Under the pieces are notes generated by a model that was not told where the DNA came from, ran no database searches, and saw only the letters and a list, made by a program, of their open reading frames with translations. Shown in pieces: positions 53,905-64,000 of a stretch of 64,000 nucleotides of DNA (the stretch's first letter is position 1; every line of letters begins with the position of its first letter). Where the stretch lies: assembly GCA_011503125.2 (NCBI GenBank), contig WWBZ02000051.1, forward strand, positions 248,001 through 312,000, written 5' to 3'. The DNA comes from Botryosphaeria dothidea. Its lineage: Eukaryota; Ascomycota; Dothideomycetes; Botryosphaeriales; Botryosphaeriaceae. The translations under genes were made by a program, and so were the position numbers.

Positions 53905-54527
53905 CAGAGCTGATCGGTACACTTCAGCCAGCCGTAAGTGGCAGGCTCAAATCTAGCTAGAGAGATGTTAGACTAATATCCTAAGCTTTGAGTTGACTCA
54001 CTCTATCATAGTCTTGTATATGATTGATTCCATGACTGCGTTCCAGCCCTCCAATAAAAGAACACAGAAGGAATCACTACTTCGATTTTGAGTATCACAT
54101 AAATCATGATCGTACATGTGCTATTTCGGTCCGTTACACTACCATGGGAGATAACTGGGGCCATTTCGAAGATTGCATCACGCGCGCAGTCCGAAGTGTG
54201 TGACAACATAAGTCGTCCCTGTAATAACGCGTCCTTTCGAATCTACCCAGGATCGTATCACTCGATTGACATCGCCAATCCAACCACTGTATCTTTGTGA
54301 CAGTGTTTTACAAGCTGAGCCACCGCTCTTAAGCCCCCACGGCTAAGAAAATGACTGCAGAATGTTGCTCACTCTGAGCCACGCCAAGATCTGAACTGCA
54401 GTGTTACAGGGCTTATCAAATAAGCCATTACTTAAGTCCGCGCTGCCTTGCTCATCTCTCATGTCCCTTTCCTCTACTTCCGCCTTTTTTCGGCACCCAG
54501 CAGACAAAACCCAAAGATATCTTAGCC
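53905..54527. other. Intergenic spacer
   Basis: 623 bp, no recognised gene. Confidence 0.6.
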
Positions 54528-55419
54528 ATGTTATTTCTCGTTTGGATCAACCTTCTCATAACATCTTGTCTGGCTCTCAAATCGTCGAAATGTTACTGGC
54601 TCAACGGCGATGAGATGCCTGCTGCCGATTTCCACCCGTGCAATCCAGACGCCGATACTAGCGCCTGCTGCCTACTCAACAGCACCGCCGGCCAAGAGTA
54701 CAACGACATATGTACTGACAAAGGCCTCTGCTTGAGCACCTATCAACTCGATATGGGATTCTTGTTTCAGGATGGATGCACTGATAGCACGGGAGAGGGC
54801 CATGGTTGTCCTAAATTTTGCAACTCAGGTAAGTCAATGTCTTCGCGAGATTCGCAAGAGAAGATAGAAGCGTAAGGCGCAGTCTCCTCAGCATTTTTCT
54901 GATGCAGCACAAACAAAACTAGCTATGAAAGAAGGAAATTGGCAATCAGCAAGTATTCTGCAATGCGGCTTCGGCAAGTGGTGCTGTCGTCAGTGGTACG
55001 GCGCAAATGCACTGCCAGACCCCGGAAATTGCTGCGATGACGTCAACGCGATTGTGACTGCAGACTCGAGTTGGGCTGTAGGGAGGTTTATGCCTTCTCC
55101 GACTTCTTCCTCCAGCAACACTACCAATGCGACCACGGGAACAGTGACGGCTTGCAGTGAGCCCAGCTCGGTGGAGAGTGATTGCAGTGGAGAGAAGACA
55201 ACAGTGGCAGTTGTTGGCGGAGTTCTGGGAGCATTGTTCGGCATATCGCTGTTAGGACTAGCAAGTATGTGGTTCTTGTGGAGAAGGAGCTGTGCAAAGG
55301 GCTCTCAGCAGGTAATCAACGGCACCAAATATGAAAATAAAATAGGCCCAGGGATCGCTGCTGTACTAGGCAACCCAACGGAGCTGGAAGCTATTTGTTG
55401 GTATGTTGATGAACAATGA
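54528..55419 (+). CDS. Secreted cysteine-rich single-pass membrane protein, 3' end replaced by a Copia LTR
   Basis: Exons 54528-54828 and 54908-55419 with a 79-bp intron; 270 residues as it now stands. The signal peptide (MLFLVWINLLITSCLA) precedes a cysteine-rich ectodomain (KCYWLNGDE, HPCNPDADTSACCLL, ICTDKGLCL, CGFGKWCCRQWYG, GNCCDD). A Ser/Thr/Asn stalk and one transmembrane helix (VAVVGGVLGALFGISLLGLASMWFLW) with a stop-transfer RR follow. This layout is common for fungal surface proteins whose ligands are unknown. At 55396 the coding frame runs into the LTR of the Copia element: after ELEAI the protein gains seven LTR-encoded residues (CWYVDEQ) and stops. The original 14-codon end and stop now lie at 60806-60850. 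The bulk of the protein is intact. Confidence 0.82.
55391..55395. repeat. Target-site duplication CTATT, left copy
   Basis: CTATT immediately precedes the left LTR and is repeated at 60801-60805 after the right LTR. A 5-bp duplication is the normal size for Ty1/Copia integration. Confidence 0.93.
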
Positions 55420-55543
55420 TGATCTATTGATGATTGGCATGAGGAGGAAGGGCGTAGGTGGCCTACCCTCCTTATATACGTAAGTGAGTGACTAAGCTAT
55501 CTGGTGTTGCAAAAGCAATATACAAAACACGTGATTTCTAACA
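55396..55543 (-). repeat. Copia 3' LTR (element orientation)
   Basis: 148 bp, starts TGTTGGTATG and ends TTCTAACA on the plus strand. It differs from the other LTR at four positions, all transitions at CpA/TpA or TpG/TpA steps. It supplies a new stop codon for the upstream host gene. Confidence 0.95.
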
Positions 55544-55545
55544 TA

Positions 55546-55553
55546 CCCCCTTC
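55546..55553 (-). other. Polypurine tract of the Copia element
   Basis: On the minus strand, GAAGGGGG then TA lies directly before the 3' LTR, the expected place for plus-strand DNA priming. Confidence 0.75.
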
Positions 55554-58500
55554 GCGTAGTATCCGATCGGGTAGTGCGCGATAATCTGCTTAGTGTTGAC
55601 CTTTAACAGTATAAAAGGAACGTGATTACCGAAATATATAAATAAAATGGTGACAATCTGGTTTAAGCGGTGTATACGCTTATAATCACTATTGTAGTAA
55701 TAAGAGGCCTAAGCCTTGCATAAAGTAGGCGTACTTTTGCTTTATTAACGGCTTTGTGAGACCGTCTGCGATCATCTGAGCTGTTAGTATCCATTTAAAG
55801 TAAACGTTGCCTACTTAAGTCTCTTGCCTAAGCTAGTGGTAATGGATATCAACGTAACGAAGCTTCGTAACAAGCTTTCCGACGTTCTCTTCCATAAGGC
55901 GGAGCGTCTGTGTGTTGTTACACTCGATCTGAACGAGGTAACCTAGCTCAAATTGGATACCTCTGAAGAAGCGTTTCTACTAGTATACTTGCTTAGTAGT
56001 CTCTAATAGAGCGAGGAGCTCTACTTCCGTTGTTGAGGTCGTTACTATTGATTGCTTAGAGGCTTTCTAGTCCACGGGTCCGTCGAACAGTATTATAAGT
56101 AATCCTTAGTAACTACGGCGTATAGCCGTGTTATTTGCGAAGGATATATTACTACTAGGCACGAAGATGCGTTAATTATTTGCTACGTTGCCGTTATACA
56201 TAATTGCGAGGTCCTTCGTGTTTACGAGATATTCTAGGAGGCGGTGTATAAGATAGAGGTGTCGCTTAGAAGGGTTCGTTAAATACGCAGAGAGGGCTAA
56301 GTAGGCGTGGCCTATATTAGGTCTCGTGCTAATAGCAGCGAACTAGGCAGATCCTATCTTGCTCTAGAACGTATAGATATCTTAAGGTGTTGTATGAGCC
56401 TCGTTATTTAGGGTAGGTAGGTCCTCTATCGGAAGAGGCGTAGCAACCGATAATTCTTTAACGTTATATTTAGCCCTAAGGCTGGTAAGGTATAACTCCT
56501 ATAATAGCCATAGTAGTTGCTTGCTTCGATCACGGACGATTCGTAAAGCTAAGAACTACTGAACTTCTCCTATCTTACGTATCTCGTAGCGCTAAAAGAG
56601 GTCTTATTCGAATACGTACGCGAATAGCTCATCCTTCTTAGGAAAGGCTATAATAATATCGTCTACGAAGAAGAATATAAAGAGGTACTCGTTTGCGTAG
56701 AGACATGGAGCATCTGGTATAGGCTTAAGTCCCAGGTCTTTAAGCGTGGCTTAAAAGTGCTTTTACTACAACGCTGGCGACTCTTTAAGCCCATAGAGAG
56801 CTTTCTTAAGTAATAAGATCTTCCTATAAGGAAGTATTATGCCTTCTAGTGCTCGGTAGAAGGTTGGTTAATCGAGAGGGATATAAGGAAAGGTATTAAC
56901 GACGTCGTATTGCCATATCTCGAGGTCGAATGTGTAGACAATCGCCATAAGCGTGCGAAAGATACGGAAGGCAAGGGTAGCCGCATATGTGTCTTGGTAG
57001 GAGACTTAGAGGTTACCTCGTACGCATACTCGTGCCTTGATCTTAGTGAGATATCCCTTCTTATCGAATTTGTATTTGAAGACCCATGTAAGAGGAATGA
57101 CCTCTTTGTTGGCCTTGCGTGCTTGATCCTCGTCTACAACGATCCACACCCCCTTACCGTTACCTTCCTATAGCTTACGGTAGAGTGCTTAAAAGAGATA
57201 AGGCTTAAGTTGGTGTTTGAGGATGTCCTTGTAGTAACGAGGCTCGGGCGGAAGGTCGTCCCGATGAATGCGTGGTAGAGGAGGAAGCTCCTCTAACTAA
57301 TATGAGGGTGGAGGATCCTCGTGTGTAGTAGGTTGAGATGTTTACTCGTAATTACCCGTAGGAGCGTGTTTAAGTAGTGCACATATGCTCGCGGCGAGAA
57401 AGGTCTGCTCACAGTGAGCGTTACTAATAACCTTCGCGGCATGCGCAGCTCTTCTTCGATTCCTTAGACCTTCGATAATAAGGTTCGGGTTAGGGTCCGC
57501 GTTGATATTGGCTGTAAGGGGTGCACGATTGCCCCGTGCTGCTCCTAGGTCAGGCTTAGTATCGTATTGAACAGGGAGGAGACGACTAAGGCGTCCCTCT
57601 TGCTGTTATTCGTCTTCCTCACCCCCTGAGGTGTGCGAGTCTCTGAGAGTAGGTGACGGTAAGACGTTATCGCTTGGTAGGTGTGGTATACTGTTGTCCG
57701 TGGTGGACGGCGATGGTGTATGTAGTTGAGTGTGTTGTACATCTGGTTTATTAGGCAGTATGCCTTGTTATTGTCCATCTGATGACGAAGTAGGTTGTTC
57801 TTCTATATCAGTGGCTTGCTTATGAGTAACCTCCTCATCTTCACTGGATGACGAATCTGACGTGATAAGGTCCTCAGAGCCCAGACGGATGCGAGGAATT
57901 ACCTCCTAAGGCTCCTCTTCTACATCCTCGATTTCTTAATACTACTCTTGCTCATCTGGTGAGTATTTTAATAACTCGTCAAAACTAACGTCTCTTGAGC
58001 GGATAATACGGTCCCCTGGTGGATACTATATCCGGTAGATGTTGGTGGAGTCATACCCAACAAGATAGCTAACGAGGGCTCGTTCTTGGAGCTTGTCACT
58101 ACGCGGGATAGTTTTATTAAGGGCGTAGGCCTTGCATCCGTAGACTCTCATGTGAGCTACGTTTGGTTTAATGCCATGAGCAAGCTCGAAGGGCGTCTTC
58201 CACTTGAGGACTTTGCTTAGCGTCCGATTGTGTATGTACGTTGCTGCTAGGACTATCTCTGGCCATAGGCGTTTAGGGAGGTTTACCCCGATACGCATTG
58301 CTCGTGCTTTAATAATAATAGACTGACTAGTTCTCTCGGCATGTCCGTTCTAAGTAGGTGTATAGGGTGCTGAGACCTCTATTGTGATTCCTCTTCGCTT
58401 AAGTTTAGCCTTAAACGCGGTATTAAGTAATCTTTCGCTATTAGTTCGAAAGAACGCAGTGAGAGCGTCAAAGCGACGTTCGATTATACTCAGAATATCG

Positions 58501-60641
58501 AGAATAAGCGTGTTGTAGTCTGATTTAAGTATATGGGTGCGGGTAAAGATATAGTTGCTCTTTATACACTCGATATAAGTGATCCACTCGTGTTGATTGA
58601 AGGCGGGCGTTATCTAGATGAGGTCAAATAAGACTCGGAAGAATGACTCGTTGCGAGCTTCCTCTGGTAATGAGTCTCGCGTAATAAGCTGATAAGCTTT
58701 TGCTCGCGAGTAGGTGTCGCAGTAAACAGGCACGACGTCGTTCGTGAACTCTACGCCGGTAACAGCTATAAGCAACGCCTTGATAGCGTGGTAGTTGGCA
58801 TAAGCAAAGACTCCATGCTACTGTTCAGCTAGGAGACTACGGGTGGTCGCAGCACTCGTAATGGCTGGTACGGACTCTGCTTGGTGTAGTTTAAGAAAGA
58901 ACTGTCCTTTAGACGGAGTAAGGATATACACTGTAGTGTCGTCCTTGTAGAGTCGAAGACTCTTAGTGTCCATATGAACGTCTTTCTTATTGCACTTAGA
59001 AATGGAGACTAAGTTGCCCATAAATGCTAGGACGTAGGCTATATCACGAAGGGTGATAACCTTGCTCTTCTTTCCGTTACGGGCATTAACTGTGATATTC
59101 CCGAAGCTCTTAATAGGTACACGCGTGTTGCCGCAGATTACGAAGTCATCTAGACCTGCGTTGCGTGTCTTGATGAACCTTTTGCGCATATATCTGTTAT
59201 ACACGTGATGAGTAGTACCAGTGTCTACGATCCATGAGAGCTCTAACGTGGTTAGACGCGAGTCTCGGTGCGTAGTAAATGACTGCGCAACAACGGCTGG
59301 GAAGGACTTAATAGATCCTTACTCGTTATTACTATTGTTATCATTTGCAAGCGTGTCAGGCTTAGGCTCCTTGCCTTTACCCTTGTTACCTTGTATGTAA
59401 GGTGTTAGCGGTGTACCGCGCTTGAGTGCATTCTCAACTTGCGTCTTGATCTTGTCATTCTTCATGAGCTTAAGGATCTTATCCTGGACCTTCTTATTTG
59501 GTTTAAAGTCGGCAGGACGGTTGGGCGCGTTCGGATTGAGATAGAAGCACTAGAAGTACCAGTGTAGGAGTCTATATAAGCATTTAGGAGGCTTCTGCGG
59601 CTGCTCCTCGCCTCGTAGAGTAGCTGCGAAGGTCGCATAAGTCTTATTCGTTATGAGCGCTTGCTTCTGGCGAGCATGCTCACGATAATCGACAATAACA
59701 TCTGAAACGTTAAGCGTCTTAGTACCGAGTCGCAGCTCACGAAGAATAGGGCTAGCGTATTCTGAGTCGTGTTGCATGATAGGCTTGAGGAATGCATTTA
59801 CTCCTCGAGAGCCTTCGACATCAGAGAGGCCAAGAGAGCGTGCTTTGAATACACACTCTTCCCATTGTGTGAGCTACTTTTTAGTGCTCTGGGTAGTTGG
59901 AGGCTTCTCAAGCTCGCGGAGCTTGTTGAGAATAAACTCCTGTTGTGTAGAGACGGAAGGTTGGAGTCGAGCTTGTAGAGCGCGCAACTGCGCATAGGGA
60001 TGAGAGTCCTCGATCTTGCGTAGGAGCGGCAGCAGCGGCTGAGATACTGAGTCCTTAATAAGCGATAAGAGGTTATTGAGCTCTCGCATCTGCCTGTCGT
60101 ACTCCTTTTTATCCTCCTTATAGTCCTCGCGCTTCCACTTATGCTCCTTACGATCCGCGTCGGTAATATTGCCTATTGGTAGAGGAGGCTTGGTGGGCGC
60201 GATTGGTTGTTGCGGACGTGAGTCCTTGGTTGGATCGATGTAGTCGTATAAGCGAGCCTTCTTTGCACGCGATTGGACGATGAAGAACTATTCATCCTAG
60301 TCTTGCGAAGACTTAAGGACGATGATTGGCTTCGAAGACGATATGGTGGGTAACGAATAGGTGCTATTCGTCAGTTGACGTCGTATAGCTAACCAAAAGG
60401 GTTAAAGCTAGCTAGGAACGTATATTAGATACTTGAGATGCTCGATGTTGAGGCAAATAGCTGTGTCGTGATGACTGTTAATGAAATGACACGTGGAGGG
60501 AAGCCGTCGCACGGTCGCAGTGTGTTACAGCAGGGTGCAACAACATAGTATTCTTCTGGATGCCGCAGAGAGAACGTTATAAGCGTATGAGACGCTTATA
60601 TAGAGATCAAACGATGGATAACGAGTTTTGGAAGTGATTCC

Positions 60642-60652
60642 GGGCTCATAAC
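60642..60652 (-). other. Primer-binding site matching the anticodon half of initiator tRNA-Met
   Basis: Read on the minus strand, the 5' LTR end is followed directly by GTTATGAGCCC. Its complement, GGGCTCATAAC, equals the anticodon stem-loop of eukaryotic initiator tRNA-Met up to about nucleotide 39 (anticodon CAT). Further inside, GGAAG also matches the tRNA D-arm region with mismatches between. This is the half-tRNA priming arrangement known from Drosophila copia. Confidence 0.8.
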
Positions 60653-60800
60653 TGTTGGTATGTTGATGAATAATGATGATCTATTGATGATTGGCATGAG
60701 GAGGAAGGGCGTAGGTGGCCCACCCTCCTTATATACGTAAGTGAGTGACTAAGCTATCTGGTGTTGCAAAAGCAATATGCAAAACACGTGATTTCCAACA
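60653..60800 (-). repeat. Copia 5' LTR (element orientation)
   Basis: 148 bp, TGTTGG...CCAACA, 144/148 identical to the LTR at 55396-55543. It should have carried the promoter; no TATA box was assigned. Confidence 0.95.
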
Positions 60801-60805
60801 CTATT
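60801..60805. repeat. Target-site duplication CTATT, right copy
   Basis: Matches 55391-55395 exactly. Confidence 0.93.
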
Positions 60806-60850
60806 CATGAGCGGCGAGAGCTCCCGGCAACCTATCCTGAACTGGATTGA
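60806..60850 (+). pseudogene. Displaced 3' end of the gene at 54528
   Basis: Removing the element and one CTATT copy puts this segment directly in frame after ELEAI. It adds HERRELPATYPELD and then TGA at 60848-60850. It is now 5.4 kb from the rest of the gene and is not expected to be translated. Confidence 0.75.
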
Positions 60851-61794
60851 ACAGATCTGAGAAGAGATATCAAGAACAATCCTTTTTCTGTAATGGAGGA
60901 ACGAGAACCACACAAGTTACCGGAGGCATACTTTGAGATTTATCAAGCAGGACTGGAGTGGTAGGCATTTTTTTCGTATCAAACGCGGCATGTACTGATG
61001 CTTACATAATAGGAAAGCTCACCTTCTCCCTCGGTTTAATTTTACTCTTTCTTTTTTTTCTTTCAAATCTTGAAGTCTCCAACTTTAACAAAGACTTATG
61101 TATCAAGATGTGGCTACATCGCACTTTAATTCAATGGCCCATTGTAAGCGGCTCGATCGGCGGGATGGATTTAAAGTGGGGTCAGATACATACCTAGAAG
61201 TATGAACAAAGATATCTGATGTTAACTTTCTCTGAAAGCAACAGAAGATTCAATTTCGCATTTTAACCACCTTTTCCTTATCCAGAGCCGCTTTTTACAA
61301 TACATTAATCAGAATAATTCCAGGGATCGGAGTCGATCTGCGGCACGGAATACGAGGCTCAGCCAACCAAAAGCGGCACAATAGGAGACCCACATTGATT
61401 CAATGCCACGACTCAACAAGCTAGTTGCACTTGTACGAAATGGCATGATTCTCTTCAGGCCTCCGCGCGCCTCGGTGAGCTCACGGGCAATGCTGCTCCC
61501 CGTGAGGTGTGATCATCACTCGGACTTTCGGAGTGGTAATAGGGACAGAATTCCAGGAAGCTGGTTTCGGGATTTTTGAAACGCCTCTGAGGTAGGCTAT
61601 ACCACAGCTTCGGGCTCGAATTAATTGCCCGGTGAACCAGTGAGGGCCGTAAAGCCGATGCATCCCCTGTGCCGCGATCCCACCCTGCCCGACGGGCTGT
61701 TCCACCTCCCTATCGCCAAACCTGCAAAACCACAAGCTTCGTTTGTTTGGCGCCGCGTTGTTCAGATCTGAGTGCCTTCTGGCATTGTAGAGAT
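60851..61794. other. Intergenic spacer
   Basis: About 940 bp, AT-rich; includes the former 3' flank of the interrupted gene and the promoter of the next gene. No gene recognised. Confidence 0.6.
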
Positions 61795-63327
61795 ATGCGT
61801 TTGTCAGATGTGGTTCTCAACTCTGCGACGGCGCAGGCATCGAATGCCATTGCACAGCCATCACCAACCTTCAAGCCTGCGATGGCACCCCCGGAAGGGG
61901 AGATTGCTAACTTCATAGATCCAGAGGACATTTCTAGTCCGGTCTACGCATCTGGATATGCTTGCACCTTTATCGCGTTCTGTATCGTTGCCCTGAGGGT
62001 CTACACAAGGCTGGCAATAAAACATTCGTTCGGTGCTGATGATGGTAGGAGAGTTTGATCTAAAGAAGAACTGTAGTAACGCTAACTGTAAATACAGTGA
62101 TGATATGTGTAACTATGGTACTACCTATCTTCAGGTAAGGCAATGAATGATGCTGAGTCTCCGCAGATTATTTCTTTCGTCTTCATGGGTATAACGTTCA
62201 AAGGTCAGTCCGCATTCTGTTTCAAATCATGGAATACTGAGAGAGAACAGACGGCGAATATGGCCTAGGTATCCACCTTTGGAATTTATCGTTCGAGACA
62301 TACAGTCCTCGTTTCCTTGCAGTAAGCCGAAAGCAAGCCCCCTCTTCCAGCTCCTGCTAAACCAACACAGTGGGAAATCGCCGCTTCCGCCGTCTACGCT
62401 CCAGCTGTGACATGTGCCAAGATATCCATCCTCCTATTCTACGTCCGCCTCTCCCCGGACAGTACCTTTCGCGCTATCATCCTCATCATGATCTTCTTCG
62501 TCACGTCCTACTCAATCTGCAGCATTTTCACCCTGATCTTCGGTTGCCTCCCTGTACGTGCCATCTACGACCTTACCGTTCCCAACCCAAAATGCATCAA
62601 CCGCAATGCCGTTATCCTCGCACTTAGCATCTTCAACATCGCCACCGATCTGATCACACTCGTCCTGCCGATGCGTATTGTCCTACCGCTGCAAATGCCC
62701 AAGCGGCAGAAGGTGACACTCATCATCGTCTTCATCTCCGGTGCCTTCGTCTGCGCCTCTGCCATCGCCCGAACAGTGCTGCTCATCCCGCTCTTCAGCT
62801 CGCCTGACTACACATGGAACGTGGTAGATCAATATGTTTGGTCGTGAGTTCTTTTCACTGCAAGAGTCATTTGGATGTTCCCTGACGAAACATGCTGTGA
62901 CAGGTTCATCGAAATCAACGTCGGCATCATCTGCGCGTCCATTCCACCTCTCAAACCCTTCTTCTCTCGCTACGCACCCATTCTACTCGGCGGCAGGTAC
63001 GGCTCTCATCAATACAAGGACACCAGAAGTCACCGCGAGGGAACAGTGGTCAAGCTTTCTTCTATGGAGAACGGTGGAGGAGGAAGTGGTCACAAGAAAC
63101 ACAGAGCGGACAAGTTCGGCGCAACGCCGTCATTGATGGCCGGCACCATCATCGGAGGCTTTGGGGGCAATGATAATGAAAGCACTGAAGAGATCCGGTT
63201 CAAAGGACAGAACATGGGGACGTTGGGGGAAGAGTCGAGCCTCAATCGGGGCGAAATTCGTATCATTCGGACAACCGAACTGGACGTGCAATCCATGCGA
63301 AGGGGTACTATGGAGATGGATAGATGA
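61795..63327 (+). CDS. Pth11/SAT4-like seven-helix fungal rhodopsin-domain protein
   Basis: Six exons: 61795-62044, 62098-62117, 62167-62203, 62251-62321, 62371-62843 and 62904-63327; introns of 47-60 bp; 424 residues. Two exons are very short (20 and 37 nt), but all joins keep frame and give a continuous protein. Start ATG 61795; an in-frame ATG at 61882 (MAPPEGEIANFID) is an alternative. Helices include YACTFIAFCIVALRVYTRL, VMICVTMIISFVFMGITF, VYAPAVTCAKISILLFYVRL, IILIMIFFVTSYSICSIF, LSIFNIATDLITLVLPM, IIVFISGAFVCASAIAR and INVGIICASIPPLKPFF. The DGEYGLGIHLWNL, CAKISILLFYVRL and DLITLVLPM blocks are signatures of the fungal SAT4/rhodopsin-domain family, which contains Pth11-type receptors. 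The C-terminal tail of about 110 residues is hydrophilic. A sensory role is inferred. Confidence 0.85.
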
Positions 63328-63388
63328 AAAAGGGAAGGAAAAAGCGCTTCGTCGTAGATCCGAACTTCATGGCCAAAGGACCACCATT

Positions 63389-64000
63389 TCAGCAGATCCA
63401 GCCGCCATCGACGTGATAATCCATGCCAGTAATGTACGAGGCGTGCGAGCTCAGAAGGAAGATGATCGGGTGGGCCATTTCATGCGGCTTAGAGCATCTC
63501 TTCTGGATCGTCTCCATAGGTGTCGGCATCCTCCCTCCCAGAATTTTCGCGGCATTGTCCATCATCGGCGTTTCGCAGAAGCCTCTTTGCATCCCGGTCA
63601 GTTCCCCGCAGCGCACGGAAACGACACCTCTGCGCCTCCAGGGTGGACTCACGGTGACATGACATTCACTCTGATCCGCTTGGTCGGCCACACCTCCTTG
63701 GCCACGCTCTTGCTCAGGCCCAGCATCCCGTGCTTCGCAGCCGAGTACGCGGCGTTGCCCTCGAGCCCAACCGACCCAAGCACGCTGCACACATTCACGA
63801 TCGCGCCGCCCTCGCTCATGGCCCGCAGCTCCGCGCGCATCGAATACATGACGCCCGTCAGGTTCGCGCCCAGCACGGTCGCCCACGTCGCGTTGTCGAT
63901 GTCCACGAGCGGCTCCATGCGCGGGGCCTCGAGCGCCGCCGCATTGACGGCGGCGTCGAGCCGCCCGAACTTGCGCACCGTCGCCGCGATCCACGCGTCC
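63389..64000 (-). CDS. Short-chain dehydrogenase/reductase (5' truncated by window end)
   Basis: Exons 63653 to beyond 64000 and 63389-63585, with a 67-bp intron (63586-63652). The Rossmann N-terminus lies outside the window; about 181 C-terminal residues are visible. Seen are FGRLDAAVNAAALE (position of the NNAG motif, here VNAAA), GANLTGVMYSMRAELRAM, IVNVCSVLGSVGLEG with the active-site Ser, and YSAAKHGMLGLSKS containing the YxxxK pair. After the splice come VMSPGFCETPMMD and the C-terminal SSHASYITGMDYHVDGGW. These define a classical SDR with catalytic residues intact. Substrate is unknown. It is convergent with the Pth11-like gene, with 61 bp between stop codons. Confidence 0.9.
   Translation of the reverse strand, partial: GRVDRGDGAQVRAARRRRQCGGARGPAHGAARGHRQRDVGDRAGREPDGRHVFDARGAAGHERGRRDRECVQRAWVGWARGQRRVLGCEARDAGPEQERGQGGVADQADQSECHVTVSPPWRRRGVVSVRCGELTGMQRGFCETPMMDNAAKILGGRMPTPMETIQKRCSKPHEMAHPIIFLLSSHASYITGMDYHVDGGWIC

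Larger units (their letters stand above)
55396..60800 (-). mobile_element. Complete but RIP-inactivated Ty1/Copia LTR retrotransposon (5.4 kb)
   Basis: The element is flanked by 148-bp LTRs (TGTTGG...CCAACA) and a CTATT duplication, and is coded on the minus strand. From 5' to 3' (descending positions) the debris shows: gag with a zinc-knuckle-like segment near 59.5 kb; protease WIVDTGTTHHVYN at about 59.2 kb; a GAG-pre-integrase segment at 58.8-59.1 kb; integrase at about 58.0-58.7 kb, including NGHAERTSQS and WPEIVLAATYIHNRT; reverse transcriptase at about 56.6-57.2 kb with TWVFKYKFDKKG and FFVDDII; and RNase H ending VDIHYH.LRQET, FKWILTAQMIADGLTKP at about 55.8 kb. The protease-integrase-RT-RNase H order defines Copia. 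Many TAA/TAG codons interrupt all parts, so no functional polyprotein can be made. It interrupts the gene at 54528. Confidence 0.95.

Noticed and set aside
60642..60652. Possible tRNA-Met gene fragment
   Set aside because: Only the anticodon arm matches and it abuts the LTR exactly, so it is read as a primer-binding site.

Overview
The window is nuclear DNA of a filamentous ascomycete (Pezizomycotina). Introns are short (about 46-98 bp, GT..AG, CTAAC/CTGAC-like branch sites). There is a RID-type DNA methyltransferase, fungus-specific families (Zn2Cys6 regulator, DUF7703-like and Pth11/SAT4-like seven-helix proteins, small secreted cysteine-rich proteins) and a Copia element carrying repeat-induced point mutation (RIP). 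The class cannot be fixed from the sequence alone. Many exon joins below were worked out by hand from splice sites and reading-frame phase.

Layout, left to right. 1-891 is the 3' part of a TRM44-like tRNA methyltransferase, then 3.4 kb without a credible gene but with an LTR-like relic near 1.9 kb. 4.3-5.5 kb holds a seven-helix membrane protein. 6.3-14.8 kb is a coherent gentisate catabolic cluster: gentisate 1,2-dioxygenase, a divergent FAD aromatic hydroxylase, an NAD-binding epimerase-like protein, a fumarylpyruvate-hydrolase-type FAH protein and a divergent Zn2Cys6 regulator. Together they can form gentisate from a hydroxybenzoate, open the ring and cleave the product to central metabolites; no maleylpyruvate isomerase is visible. 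16.8-18.4 kb is a low-complexity proline-rich protein, 20.0-22.1 kb the RID-like methyltransferase, 24.0-25.8 kb amidophosphoribosyltransferase (ADE4), 26.4-27.4 kb a MYND zinc-finger protein, and 30.3-34.7 kb a 1420-residue F-box-like/UBA protein.

From 35 to 55 kb the window is rich in membrane and secreted proteins: a multi-pass protein possibly split by an in-frame stop, an AIG2-like protein, a GPI-type repeat glycoprotein, a pepsin-like protein lacking its first catalytic Asp, an FMN hydroxy-acid oxidase, a MARVEL-like protein, two head-to-head cysteine-rich paralogues, another multi-pass protein and a cysteine-rich single-pass protein. The last has its 3' end interrupted by a complete Ty1/Copia element (55396-60800, minus strand) with 148-bp LTRs and a CTATT target duplication. 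The element is full of stop codons of RIP type and has a primer site matching the anticodon half of initiator tRNA-Met, as in Drosophila copia. The window ends with a Pth11/SAT4-like receptor-type protein and the 3' part of an SDR oxidoreductase.
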